A stretch of DNA of 64,000 bases, from positions 34,967,110 through 35,031,109 of the forward strand of contig CM060173.1 of assembly GCA_030549775.1 (NCBI GenBank). The letters run 5' to 3'. The notes under the pieces were generated by a model. It was not told the origin of the DNA and did no database searches. It was given only the letters and a program-made list of their open reading frames with translations. A program made the translations under genes and the position numbers. How positions within the stretch are numbered: the stretch's first letter is position 1; every line of letters starts with the position of its first letter. This DNA comes from Tamarix chinensis. Lineage: Eukaryota; Streptophyta; Magnoliopsida; Caryophyllales; Tamaricaceae. Shown piece by piece: positions 1-12,600 of this stretch.

Positions 1-427
1 TGATAAGTTGTCATATGCTAGAAAATCTTGTATACCATAGAATAGCGTTGCTCTAAAAGTGAAATTTTCATTACTATATACATCAAATTCCTTAAAATAG
101 GTGTCCATAGAAACTTCAAATCATCAATCAAAGGTGTAAAATGAACATCAATATCATTCCTCGATTGATTTGGCCCTAGAATGAGTAAAGATGACATATG
201 CTTACATTTCAAGTAGGGCAATGATAGTAGAATTTATATAAGTAAAGTCACCAACCATGTACTATATGTGCCTTGATGAAGTGGATTTATGCCATCCTCA
301 AAAAGTGCAAGGCGCAAGTTTTGTGGCTCTTTATCAAAGTTGAAAAACAAGCCATCAATTTTCATCTATGGTGGAGATTTAAAAGGATGTCTCAGAAGCC
401 CATCATCTTTCTTTTCATCAGCATACC
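1..427 (-). pseudogene. TNP2-type CACTA transposase, downstream part (broken)
   Basis: Read on the minus strand, this stretch gives recognisable pieces of the plant TNP2 (En/Spm, CACTA) transposase. In order they are ADEKKDDGLLRHPF, then NLRLALFEDGINPLHQ, then PYLKCKHMSSLLILGP followed by DIDVHFTPLIDDLKFLW. In the family these correspond to the block around 'DGxxRHPADSPAW', the 'NxRLGLxxDGFNPF' block and the 'LxxSLLIPGPxxPxxxIDVYLxPLIDEL' block. The last block runs off the left edge, so the C-terminal part lies outside the window. There are in-frame stops (for example where the family has a Trp after the Ser-Pro) and frame changes, so it cannot make transposase. The upstream part of the same gene resumes at 2957, beyond an inserted LTR. 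The family call is confident; exact exon limits are not. Confidence 0.82.
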
Positions 428-2956
428 TGTGACACCCCCATTTTTTACTACCAAAAAATTTTGTTTAAAACAATGCAACAAATAAAAATATACGTAGGAA
501 AAATAGAGTGTTACCCATCGTATCTAACATAAGATAGACATGCGTGCCTACCCCATATTATATACAAAGCTAAAACCAACCAACAATTTTAAAAAAAGTG
601 CACGAATTTAAGCTACATAAACATTTAAAAGACTGTTTACATCGAAGGACCTCAACAGTCCCCCAACCAAATCAATATAGAAATAAAATAGCTAAGAGTA
701 TGGGGCTACACTAAAAATGACATTCAGGTGTGACCCCAAAGCCAAAACTTTGGTCTGCCACTGACCCCATGAAATCTCCAGATGTTCATGCTCTCATGCC
801 CCAAACCCAAGCTAAGGTAGGTCCATTATTGGCCATCCCCAAAAACCTACACATGCCACTCTACCCCTAGGAAATGAGTAGGTGACCGAGCAAATAGGCA
901 CACAATATGCAACGTACTGAGAAGTCAAGTTGCTTCCTTAATGAAAACACATGTATGCAATGCAAAATCTATCAAAACATGGATATCATATTTAAAATGT
1001 GTCGTGCTAATGCTATATACATAAAGGTAGGAATACACCAAAACATACTATCATGCATAGCTCTTACAACAAAGAATATATCATTCTTATTTTCATATTA
1101 TAATCACATAAGTATTCACACATGTACTAAAATGATTAATCCAAGCAACAACTAGGGTTTATTTTCCATATGCTCAATCGGTTAGATAATACCATTTCCT
1201 CATCCATAAATTGATATAGGTCAACCATCCATGATAAAATATGTATTTTACCCTCTTAATAATCATAGAATAGTCTCATATATAACCTCAAAGAAAACTA
1301 GAATGAAAGGAAACAAATCACATAAACCAATCTAACTAGCCTCTTGGTTGCACCAACTAGTTAATAGATTTGGGTCAGTCGGTCAATTAGTTTTATTAGA
1401 CCAAATCCTACTTTTCCTCAAATTGATCGATTAGTTTAAGCAAACTAGTCAATTATTTATAGACCAGTTGAGTAGTTTTTTTCCAACCAGTCGATGGGTT
1501 TAAGTACAGAGTAAGATCAAGGTCTCAATAAACTTACCAATCGATGGGTTGGGTCAACCGGTCGACTGTTCTAGGAACCAGTCAATCGATTTGACCTAAC
1601 TAGTTGATTAGTTTGCCCAATAACAACATTAAACAATTATTTTCATGAAAATCATACTTATAAATCATCATTAAACCACATTGGACCATACTTTAACATT
1701 ATATAATACATTTTCTATCGAATTAACTTGCATATCTCAACATTCAATCATAACATCCCATTTTTCTCAAGTTTCCTTTTTTTTACTTAAAATGTACAAT
1801 CTACCCATCTAAATAAATTCTACAAGCTATATACATTCATGCCAACATATAAGATCAACTTAATATCATACAGGAATACTCACAATCTATTTAGAAGAAA
1901 TATTCACTTACTTGATGCAGATAAAACACCATTAAACTAGAAAGCTTAATTTGTGAAAATCTCACTTTAAAAAACTTACAACAACAATCTCAAACTCAAA
2001 AATTTGTACAAAGCCTTAATAAATTTGAACTTGAAACAAAAAGGAAAAAGGAAGATACCACACTTAAGGTAAAAATAGGGAATGCTCAACTGAACCACTT
2101 AGTATTTTTCCTAAATCTAACTATTGGTTTCTCAATAATAAAACAAGAGAGGACTAGAGATAAGATCAGAAGAGTACAAGGAATTGAATACAAGGTTCAA
2201 AGTGCAAAAATGAAGAGGATGAATATAGAGAGTTAAGGATTTTTTAAAGATAAAATAAATATGAACAAAAGGGGTAATTGGGGTTATTTATAACCAACAA
2301 ATCAACATGAATCATAATGGGATATGTTGATCTATTCTCTAGAGCTCAAATGGTGGTTTTGGAAAAAGTAGGTTAATTAGGCCAGAATTGAAATTCACAG
2401 GAAGGGTAATGGAAGGTTAGCATGGAAGGAATCTTCTAGCTAATTAGAATCATGCCTAAGATCTAAGCTATGACCTCATAAATGAGTAGAGGAGAGAGGT
2501 GGAAGAAGGTAAGTCTAAGGTCATTTCTCCCCCTCAACTATCCCAATCAAACTCTAGATTGATGTGAGGTTGTATTTTGGGCTAAATTCATCATGAAAAG
2601 GCTATGAATCTCCTTGGGAAAATTCAACATGGGTTAACAAGGTTTCATTTCAGTATAAAAAATTTTCCCAAAAAATTTAGCTTCAACAATATGTCTAAAT
2701 TGATAAACCATTTGATCAATTTAGCTTACTAGTTGACTATTCTACAAACCGGTCAATTGGCTCCCCAACCAATTAATCGGTATAGTCAAGTAAGACCAAT
2801 TTTATTGAGATGATAAATAGTTTATTGATTTGCATGTTCTAACCTTGTTTCAAATCAAACTTTACCTCAAATAAAATCATATTGCCAAAAAAAAATCAAA
2901 CACAAAAATTTGCATAACTTCTCACTCAATATTTTCCATAAAGATGGGTTATTACA
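428..2956 (-). mobile_element. Solo LTR of a Ty3/gypsy element (LTR-B, copy 1)
   Basis: On the plus strand this block starts TGTGACACCCCC and ends GGGTTATTACA, so on the minus strand it reads TGTAATAACCC to GGGGGTGTCACA with the usual TG/CA ends. It is homologous over most of its length to 7068-9462 plus 17550-18503, and in reverse to 19372-26879. No coding sequence is present. It sits inside a TNP2 reading frame that continues on both sides, so it is an insertion. Flanking pentamers on the minus strand are GACAT and GGTAT, a decayed 5-bp target duplication (3 of 5 match). Compared with copy 2 it lacks roughly 0.6 kb near 1250-1300. With one LTR and no internal region, it is best read as a solo LTR. 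Confidence 0.78.
1365..1625. repeat. Diverged short-phrase repeats inside LTR-B
   Basis: Variants of a 20-25 bp phrase built from CCAGTCGATGGGTT, GGTCGACTGTT and ACTAGTTGATTAGTTTG follow one another, several containing the self-complementary GTCGAC or ACTAGT cores. Similar runs occur at about 2685-2800, 8790-9090, 18225-18310 and 20255-20600, always inside LTR-B copies. They are an internal quasi-tandem feature of this LTR family. No function is visible. Confidence 0.7.
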
Positions 2957-3250
2957 ATGTCATCTCAAGTTATTCACATCTTAGATATCATTAAGCATAC
3001 GTTTGAATCTTAGTATTAGAGGAAAATATCATAACATCTTAGATGGCACCTTCTTTTTATATCATAGCACTTTACATCTGTGATTAGAACTTGATCTAAA
3101 GATACATATTTATTATGAAATAATATACAATCATTAAGGAATGCATGTATCTTCTCATAACTCATACACAGAGATAAAAGGATCTTCTTCACTTCATATG
3201 AACAATTGGGTAGAACGTTACCACTGAGAAGCATATCTCCATTCAATACA
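2957..3250 (-). pseudogene. TNP2-type CACTA transposase, upstream part (broken)
   Basis: The minus strand encodes GNVLPNCSYEVKKILLSL, then YEKIHAFLNDCILFHNKY, matching the TNP2 family block 'NxLPxSYYEAKKIL...Y.KIDACPNDCILY'. The frame then decays through stops towards 2957, where NNLR-stop-H is consistent with the family's 'xLRWHADE'. The ADE continues at 427 on the other side of the inserted LTR, so the two fragments are one interrupted gene. The expected Cys of 'DACPNDC' is replaced (HAFLNDC). Beyond 3250 the similarity is lost. Confidence 0.8.
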
Positions 3251-6200
3251 TTGGTTTGCTTTTTTTTACTTTTTTTAAATTTTAAATTTGATTTAGATTT
3301 ATGTGTACTTTAATTATAATTTTTTCCCAAAATGCAAAGAAAAAAGAGATAATGAATATAAGACTAGTAATTAAGAAAATGAAATCTAAATCAAATAAAG
3401 TATATCTAATAATAAGAAATAAACTCAATTAATGAAAAAATAATAAAACTAAGAAACACAAGTGTCAATAATTTCATGAAACTCTTAACACTCCAACCAT
3501 TAGATGCTTTTAGGTTGTATAACCTTAAAGTAGCAGATAATCTAGTAAACATCTTACAATCACTATACAAAAGATTTTTCTTGAGTCAATCAATAATTGG
3601 TTAAACATTTTTAGACAATCTCAAACACTTTTCTCAACCTTTTGATACCTCTCCTCTAATGAATTGCCCTCATTGTTATCACATCATCCACCATTTTCCC
3701 TTCGACCTTCCTCATTATCCCATCTACATTATGTATCACCATGCCATATCTAATTTGTATAACTTGTATCAATTATATACACAAACAAACGATGTCTAAA
3801 ATCATTAGCACTAAAACATTGAATATAACCACAATTTAAATAATGACAACATATTCTACTAGCATTCTAAGTATATTCAACTCAAAACTTGATGAAGAAT
3901 TCAACTCTTTTGTCATATACACGAGATAAATGATTTGCAAAAATCCATTTATGATCCATAGTTCCTGATCTATAAATATCCTACAAAAAACAATTCTTAC
4001 AAATCAATTCACTTCAACAAATTAATTTACAAATCACTCATGAATAGAAAGAATTCATATTTGTATAATATATCATTTTATTCTATTATGATATATCTAT
4101 ATCATAATTCCAATACGTTTCCATATCCTTATCAATTCACAAATCAATCAAGGTTAGAAAGATTTCATATTTTTATATTGTATTACTCGGTTGTTATATA
4201 TACAAACCATTCCAACATGAAAATAAATATATATTAATACACAAATTGTTCTTACTTAGAAATTGTCCATATGTATATACATATCAAATATTTATACAAG
4301 GGTTATAAGTTCAAAATTAAATACATATAACACATTTAAAATAAGACCCAAAAAAATAAGAAGAAACCTAAGAAAATAGCATTAATATATACATTAAAAG
4401 GTTGCTACAACCCAAACACCAAAGTAAGAACAACCCCTAACCTTCCTATGAAGCCCATCAATAGCCTTCCCTAGGCCAACTAGAACATATCACTCTCTAA
4501 GTCCGCTTGGCTCAATGCATCATCTGCTCCCTTGCATCATCAATGGATAGTCTAATGATAAATACTCTAGGGTAACCAAGGAGGATACTCAATGGTAAGC
4601 TATGGAGAAACCTCTAATTGTCATCTATCGCTATGTTCTATATAGCTATCCAATCATAATCCCTCTCAAACACTTCACCCTCAACAAACCTTGGGTGTGG
4701 TGCACCGATACGTTAGATAATAAATGCAATAACTAGCTAAATTCCCTAACCATGGTACAATTTGAGGTAAAGTCAGCAACAAGTGACATGATATAAAATA
4801 GAAAGGATCAAAGTACGACACAAATTAGCAACTTAGCTTCTCCTATAACCATACCACATGACCCAAGAAATCTACATCAGTGCCATGCACAAATATGGTG
4901 GAAGTATGTAAATAATAAGTGCATCATCTCATTACATATAAAAGAGAACAATCACTAAATTATGTCATGAAGTTGTTATCTAACTCTTTTAAATTATAAA
5001 GTATCTAAATTCTATACCCTAATTAATCATTAATATATAATATAATATAACATCTTAAAAAAAATATTATGTTAATCTAAAAATATATAAAAACATACAA
5101 ATAAAATATCAGCCATGAGCTTCATTAACTTATATTAGCAACAATTTGTGAGAGATGCATCCACACCATACAAGAAGTAGCATTTTATCAACAAGAAATT
5201 AAATAAATTACATAATATTTTTAGCAACATATTATGCCAACATATATGCATATATAAATAGTATTTTTTAATATCAAAGGCATCAACCCATTGTCATGCA
5301 TGCATATATTTATATAGGGAGAGACCCAACGTACAGCTAAAAATCATAACAATATAACACCTAAGGCAAGCATAAATCATACAAACAAGAACATACATAA
5401 TACCAACTAAATAGCATGCATGCATATATTTATAATGAAAGAAAAATATACCTAGATAAATCTACAAATTGTGTTAGGCGGAGAAAATAAGAGTCTTTGG
5501 CTTCAAAGTAAGAAATAGATGGACACTATGAATGTTGCTAGCAAGAAATGGCAAGGGAAGGATAGGCAGAAGAGAGTTAGCACAAGCCAATGGTGGGCAC
5601 AATTTTAGCAAGAGGAAAAGACATACAATGATAATGACGATGAGGGAAGATGGAAAGTAATCATCAATAGGAAATAGTGAAGCACAATGGCCATCAATCA
5701 GTTAAAGGAAGACATCCATCGGTTGGAAAAATAAAAAGGAGGAGTGAGAGCATGTAACAATAAGAATCAAAATTTTGAAACAAATGTAATGAGTGAAGAG
5801 GGAAGGGATGGATATTTAATGTTGTTTTAATAATAGTCATATTTATAGCCACTATTAAATTTTGGCAAAAAAAGTTTTTTTTAACAGATATATTTATAAC
5901 AGTTTTCAAAACAATGGAACCATTTTTTTCTTTTATTTTATTAATGGCTCCTATGTTCTGTTATTAAATGGTGTTCTGCATTCCTGAATCAAATTTTTTA
6001 CATTTTACCAAAATTTTTGATCAAATGGTCATTTATTTTCCATTATTAATTAACAACTCCATAGTGGTAAAAATTGATATCTAACTCCCATAGCTTATAC
6101 ATTAGATAATATCCTACCCTTAGAATTACAATTTACATTTCCCCACAGAATTCTAATGTCACAAATTAATCAAAAATTTTACTATGAGACTCATATGACT

Positions 6201-7067
6201 CCCAAATTTAATATAAATTTATAAAATTTTGATATTAACAACATACCAAGAAATTAATGTCAAAATCCAACATTTCACATGTGACAATAATCCTACACCC
6301 AAGATTACAATTCCTAGTTAAAATTACTTTTCTATTTTTTGGATTTAAGCTATTCATATTCACTCCAAAAATTTCATAATATATACTTAACCCATTTTTA
6401 ACCTATTATTGCATTGAAATACCCAATGTTTTATTTTTAATCCATATTGACCAAAATGTCCCTAAGATAACTAAAGTATCCATACTTTTAGAAAAATCTT
6501 ACGAGCTCTAATATGAATTATTTTTCAACCTCTAGTATATTTTATCATCATAAAAATATATAATTACCAATATATATATATATATATATATATATCACAT
6601 GTCCCACTTCATTGTAGCTAACCATATACACAAGTCATGGTTTTACAACTTTCTTACTTTTTCTTTTAACATACAACACCATATTTTATATAACATTACT
6701 ATCATGTCAATACTTTCCATAGTACAATTCCAATCATGTGAAATAAATAAAAATATGCACATATTGCGCATAAAAGACCTAAATATGGCATGTAACCTTA
6801 TTAAAATGTCTCTTATCTTTAAGCATATAGGATCTAAACTCCTAAAACTTCGTTAGAATATCACCTAAAAGTTAAAATACATAATATTAAACTTAGGAAA
6901 AATTAATCAATAGGAAACTAAGCCAAATGAGAGGGAGAAAAAATAGAGATAATTGAAAAGTGGAAGGCTTGGATAGGGTGGTGCATAAAGATTGTGTGGT
7001 GATGGACACGGTGATAGTTTGGTGGCTAAAGTGGTTGTGATAGTGGTAGTTAAGGGGTGGTGATGGT
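3251..7067. other. AT-rich stretch, probably the 5' part of the TNP2 CACTA element
   Basis: No convincing reading frame is present. On the minus strand, about 5455-5690 looks like a leader exon: it is less AT-rich and ends at a plausible donor (TTTATCTAG then GTATATTT). Between 5815 and 5970 there are TTTTAATAATAG, CACTATTAAA, ATAACAGTTTT and CTGTTATTAAA motifs, like the subterminal repeats of CACTA elements. I could not find a clean terminus; TAGTG near 6063 is the only candidate. The remainder is low-complexity sequence. The window 4380-4920 is less AT-rich but shows nothing I recognise. Confidence 0.35.
6570..6595. repeat. (TA)n microsatellite
   Basis: An uninterrupted TA dinucleotide run of about 26 bases within AT-rich intergenic sequence. 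Confidence 0.9.
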
Positions 7068-9462
7068 TGTAGCACCACCCCCCCCCCCCGGCATTTTTCA
7101 CTATCGAAATATTTTGTGATATATTTTCAAAAGCAAAAAACACCTAGGAAAAATAAGGTGTTAATGTCATACTTAACATAGGATAAATGTCCACCGCCTG
7201 CCTTATATCAGATATAAAGGTAAACCAATCAAAATACTTAAAACAACATAATGCGTGGAATAAAAATTTAATTAAACAACTTCAAGAGTTTTTACATTGG
7301 AGGACCCTAATAGGCTCCAACCAAATCAGTACAAAATACATGTAGATAAAATATAAGGCTACAATAAAATGAATTAGATATGACACCCAATTTAAAATCT
7401 TCATCTACCATTGACCCTACCAAAACCTTCTGGATGTCCTTGATCTCAATCTAGGACTGAAGTGAGGTAGGTCCTTTAATTGTCATCCCTAAAGACATGC
7501 ACATGGTCCTCTACTCGTGAGAATGTGTAAATAACTGAGAAAACAAGCACAGCAATATTCTATATATTGAGTAGGCCAATTTTCTTCCTCAATGTAGATA
7601 TAATTATATAAATTCTACCTTTCATAGAAATAAGATGCAAAATGCATATTGATAAAGTCATGTGTACATGTATATGTGAAGATAAGAGTACGTACAGATA
7701 TATTATCATGCACTCTCAACCTAAATAGATTATATTACGCTTGGTTTCACATTATTATCAAATGAACACTCACATATGTACTTACAAAGAGAATCAAAGT
7801 AACTTTTAGGATGTATTTCAAATAACTCAATCCTTTAATATATGCCATTTACATAGCCATGTACAAGATAAGTCAATCAATTAAATAATATTCCATTCCA
7901 TAACTAACTAGCTATTTAGACCATTAAGTAAGTGTATAAACTAACTTTATTCATTTTGGTCAATTATACCATTACTTTCAATGCTTAACTAATCATTAAC
8001 CATTCACTTGATCATCATTCATAAATTACAAACAATATTTACCATCCATATTTTAATATCATCGAGCAATGGACTATGCACCACCCCATAGTCTCATATA
8101 CAATGGAAGCCTATCCAAATAAGGGACATAAAGTTTAGGCAAAAGCTAATCATCAAGTAAGTTTAGGCTGAAGCTAACCACCTAAGTAATTAGAACCTTT
8201 AGTATTGACACCCCCTAGTACACCATAAGTTTCTAGAGTAGATAAGGCATCATGACCTCTTAGGATCCCACCAATGGCACTAAAATCACCCAAAAGCAGA
8301 CTAACCTCTAGAAGTTAATCGAGGATCGGGTAACCTAGACCCATATTCAACTCAACTATGTTTCACTTTATGTGAATTAAAATTTATTTATAAGGACAGG
8401 AGATCATAAAAGGCCCATTTAAAGCAAGAAAGGCAATGCTTCATGTTAATCCATACCAATTCATTTAATTCCATTTCCCCAACCATGAGAGATTTCCATT
8501 TATCCTTGGCCAACATTATTCATATCTATTATGTTTTTTAATTCAAGCCCATGCTAATTCTCATTTCTCTTTTCTCAATATCATCACTTATCATAAGTTA
8601 AATACTGAAATAACCTTTACATTACTCATAATGTATGCCATAAGTTATGATCTATTTTAATCCTTTCACTAGGTAAATAATCCATGTTAAATTATGTATT
8701 TCATCTCACAAATAATCACATTATAGTTGAAAACATAACCACGAAGCATAACCACATAAAAAAAAAAGAAGCAAATCATGCAAACCAGTCAAACTAGTTA
8801 ATCCGTCTGGCCCTACTAGTTGATCAGTTGTACCAAACAGTCAATCAGTTTGGATCAACCATTTAGTAGGTTTGACTCAACGAGACCATGCTTTCCTTAA
8901 ACCAATCAATGAGTTTAGGTAAACTAATTGACTATTCATAGAATAACCGATTGGTTTTGCAAAACTAGATGATGTGTTTAAGTAGAGAGCAAGATCGAGG
9001 TCCCTATAGGATTACCAGTTGATGGGTTGGGCAAACAATTTGAATATTCTTGGAACCATTCAATAATTTTTTCCTAACCAATAGATTAATTTTCCCTAAC
9101 ACAACACCAAACCATTCTCAACATAGAATCATCATATCCTATTTTTACCAATTTTCATGCTTTTTGCTCAATCACGTCATCTAATCATCAAAATCAGTTA
9201 TACAAATTGTATTCTATCATGCCAACATCTAGGAATCAAATAAAGGTACACCTAACATGTATGAATACTTAGTAAATATTTTAGAGGCAAGAATCACTTA
9301 CTTGATGTAGGCAAAATCCCCTTAAAACCAAAAATTCCAACAGTGGAAAATCATAGCTTTGAAAAACTTATAAGAAAAATATTAAACATAGACATTATAC
9401 TAGAACCCTATTAAATATTTGAACTTAGAAACAGAGAGAAAGAAGAACATACAACTTGAGGG
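7068..9462 (-). mobile_element. LTR-B copy 2, part nearer the LTR 3' end
   Basis: This segment is homologous to 428-2050. The boundary TGTAGCACCACCCCC matches TGTGACACCCCC of copy 1, and the match includes the shared segment about upstream ATGs, the TAGGTCC phrase and the short-phrase repeats. It ends near 9462, where Athila-like sequence begins; the rest of the same LTR resumes at 17550. Unlike copy 1 it keeps about 650 bp around 8060-8740 (GCACCACCCCATAGTCTC onward), which is also present in reverse in copy 3 at 21180-21395. On the minus strand it is the 3' portion of the LTR whose 5' end lies at 18503. Confidence 0.75.
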
Positions 9463-9985
9463 GTGATTTATATAGTAAATGTAGTCTTTGTGGGTTTTAT
9501 TAGCATATGTATTTTTATTTGTTTATTTCTTTAGTTATTTTGTTTATGTGGCTTGTTTTCTAAGTATGTGATCTTTTGTTTGTTTATTAGGTTCGTGTGT
9601 AGACAAGAAGTGTAAGATTTGATTTATCCATTAATTGGGTAAACAAGGTATAAATCCTTTTACAAAGGATATTTTTTAAAACATTATAACACTTTTGATC
9701 ACCATCTTCCAAAACCTTAAAAATGGAAATTGAGATTGTAATAGTGGTGAAGGAAAGAAAATTAGAATGGTTAGGAATCAATCCATGCATTGATTATGAA
9801 TGAGATGAAATGAAATTCAAAATTTCTAGATATAATATTGTGAGCACTTGAGCCTAATCTATGGATACATTATTTATCCGAAATATATTTTTCTTTTTTG
9901 TGTGCTCTTTAATGATATGTGAAACTACAATTTGTCATTAGTTCTCTTCAAGAATTCATAAACCTTTAAGATATTTGAAAATGAT
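9463..9985 (+). repeat. Athila noncoding segment, copy 1 of a direct duplication
   Basis: Begins GTGATTTATATAG and ends GATATTTGAAAATGATAAAG. It is closely similar, in the same order and orientation, to 14500-15050. It joins the RNase H coding region directly, an order not expected for one intact element. Either two elements recombined, or an internal deletion followed a tandem arrangement. Confidence 0.7.
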
Positions 9986-11575
9986 AAAGGCTCTATTATT
10001 TCTAACTATGCTATTAGTGCAGCGTTAGGTCAAAGGATTAGGAAAGATCCACATGTGATATACTATGCCTCACGAACATTGAATGAAGCCCAGCTTAATT
10101 ACACAACCACTAAGAAGAAGGTTCTCACCATTATCTTTGCTTTGGATAAATTTCATTCTTATCTTTTAGGCACTAATATTATATCTTATTTTAACCATAA
10201 ATATTTAAAATATATGTTGTCAAAGAAGGAAGAAAAACCAAGATTGATTAGATGGATATTTCTACTCCAATAATTCAATCAACACATCAAAGATAACAAA
10301 AAAAGGATCATAAAATGGGGTAGCAGATCATCTAAGTAGATTAATTGAGGAGGTTGAAGTTGAGGCACCCATCAATGAAGCATTTCTAGATGAACAACTT
10401 CACATAATTTGAAATGAAATACAATGGTATGCTAACATGGTAAATTTTTTAGTCATGAAGGTATTTTCTTCACATTTGACTAAAGCACAGAATGATAGAA
10501 TGAAGAGTCAGGCAAAATATTTTTTATGGGATGATCCATATTTGTGGAAAAAATGTGATGACCAAATCATTAGAAGGTGTATTCCTAATAGTGAAATTCT
10601 TTCTATCTTAACATTTTGTTATAACTATACTTTTCGGGGTCATTTCGGTCCTAAAAGACTAGCTCATAAAATTTTAGAAAGTGGATTTTACTGGCCTACC
10701 CTATTTAAGGATGCTTATGAATTCTCAAAACATGTGAAAATTGCCAAAATAATGGAGGACTAGGTCCTAGAAATGACATACCACAAAATCCTATCATTGA
10801 ATGTGAAATTTTTTATGTTTGGGGTATGGATTTCATGGGTTCTTTTCCATCATCTTTTGGTTTCGAATATATTCTTGTTACTGTAGATTATGTGTCAAAA
10901 TAGGTGGAGGCAAAGGCCACCCATACTGACGAAGCTAAAGTTGTTGTAGATTTTCTTCGAACTAACATTTTTCAAGGTTTGGCTTGCCAAAGGCTATAAT
11001 AAACAACAAAGGTTCACACTTCTACAACAGAATGGTAGAAGCATTGTTAAAGAAATATCATGTGAGACATCAAATCTCCATAGCATATCATCCACAAACA
11101 AACAGTCAAGCCAAAATATCTAATCAAGAAATCAAATCAATTTTGGAAAAGATGGTGAAATCGACAAAGAAGGATTGGAACTTACACCTCAATGATGCTC
11201 TTTGGGCATATCGTAAAGCATTCAAAAATCCAATTGGTATGTCACCATATCTTTTGGTGTATGGTAAGCCTTGTCACCTTCCGATCGAATTAGAACATAG
11301 AGCTTTTTGGGTTGTAAAGAAATGTAACATTGAGTCAAATTAAATTGGAAGGCATAGGAAACTTTAACTACAAGAATTGACAAATGACGCTTTTGAAACT
11401 ACATTCCAATACAAAGATCGAATTAAGGCAGATCATAAAAATTTCATTCTTAGGAAGAATTTTGAGATAGATCGGCCCATTTATTGTGACTAATGTGTTT
11501 TCAAATGGTACAGTAGAGATAAAAAGTGAGAAAATAGGAAAATTGTGGAAAGTGAATGGATACCGTCTCAAAACT
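9986..11575 (+). pseudogene. Athila-type RNase H and integrase (broken pol)
   Basis: Translation gives HVIYYASRTLNEAQLNYTTT and FALDKFHSYLLGT, then KPRLIRWIFLLQ: the Athila-branch RNase H, which degrades the RNA strand during reverse transcription. It is followed by the integrase zinc-binding region (YLWKKCDDQIIRRCIP, GHFGPKRLAHKILESGFYWP), the catalytic core (VWGMDFMGSFP, VTVDYVSK, AYHPQTNSQ, LNDALWAYRKAFKNP, GMSPYLLVYGK) and a decayed C-terminal region. Where the family has VDYVSKWVEA there is a TAG in place of Trp; other stops follow the RNase H and the zinc domain. The family's D of the 'SDGGSHF' block reads NNKGSHF here, so a catalytic acid is also lost. Frame changes split it into at least three pieces (10055-10273, 10437-10763, 10984-11343). 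Reverse transcriptase is absent upstream. Confidence 0.88.
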
Positions 11576-11639
11576 TTTTACGAGGGACACTATGTGAGAA
11601 ACTTGGAGGTGGTAGATCTTACCACTCTAAGTTATGAAG

Positions 11640-12600
11640 GCTGAAATAGTGGGACGTTACCACTCGGGAAACACCTAAGTGTTGTACATAAGTTTTTCTT
11701 ATCTCATACTATGTTTCCTTTTTTTTCTATAATTCATGTATGTTGTGGTTGTGAATGTTTTCTATTTTTATGTGTTCAGTGTGTATTATATGAGTATGTT
11801 TTTCTTGTTTTGTAGTGTAAATAATGAAAGCTTAAAAAAAAGTATCAAGTTCGGAAGATTATTTGTGTTCTTGTTGTAGGGAAAATTTGAAGGTAAAAAA
11901 ACATAGGAGTGTCGTATTCCAAAAAAATTACTTGTGTTTTACCATTAGAGTTTTTCTGGGAAAAAATAACAAAAGCCAGAAAGTTTCAAGAATAACACGG
12001 ACCATGTTTTTCTATCAAAACTCAACCTATTCCAGTAAGTTTCAAAAATAACACGAGGGGTCCATGTTTATATACCATGGACCATGTTTTTCTGTTCGGA
12101 ATTTTTGGCCTATTCCAGCAACCTTCAAAATAAACACAGGGGGTCAGTGTTTAGTAAACACGAATCGTATTTTTATGTCATGAATTTTTCACCCTCAGGC
12201 AGAGTATTTCAAAATTAACACAGGGGTACCATATTTCTAAAACACGAACCCTGTTTCTTGAAAAAAAAACCTACAACTACCAGTGTTTTACACATCACAG
12301 AACACGACCCAAAATTTCTCCACCAGTGTCTCAGCCAAATGCAAAAACCAACCAATCCTTTCCTCTTCAATCTTCCATTGTCTTTCAATAATCTTCCATA
12401 ACAATACATCGTCTCTTTAATTCTACATCCCTGCTATTTCTAAAACCATTTTCTTGCCTCAAAAATCCTTTCCAGCACTCACATTCAATTAGTCTTCACA
12501 AATCTATACTCTAAACCGTAATTTTAGTTCGTACTCAAATACTCTTGATCTCAACAAATTAGCTTAGGGATTTTGTTTAGTTCAATTCTTTGAGCCTTAT
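11640..12600. other. Noncoding region between pol and the ATHILA ORF
   Basis: GTGGGACGTTACCACTCGGG near 11650 resembles the conserved stretch downstream of pol in Athila elements (family form around 'GACGTTAAA...GGGAGGCAACCC'). From 11900 to 12310 phrases such as ACACGGACCATGTTTTTCT and CACGAACCCTGTTTCTTG recur as degenerate partly palindromic units. The same phrase type reappears in the 3' LTR at 16370-16420, linking the two parts of the element. No reading frame is supported. Confidence 0.5.
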
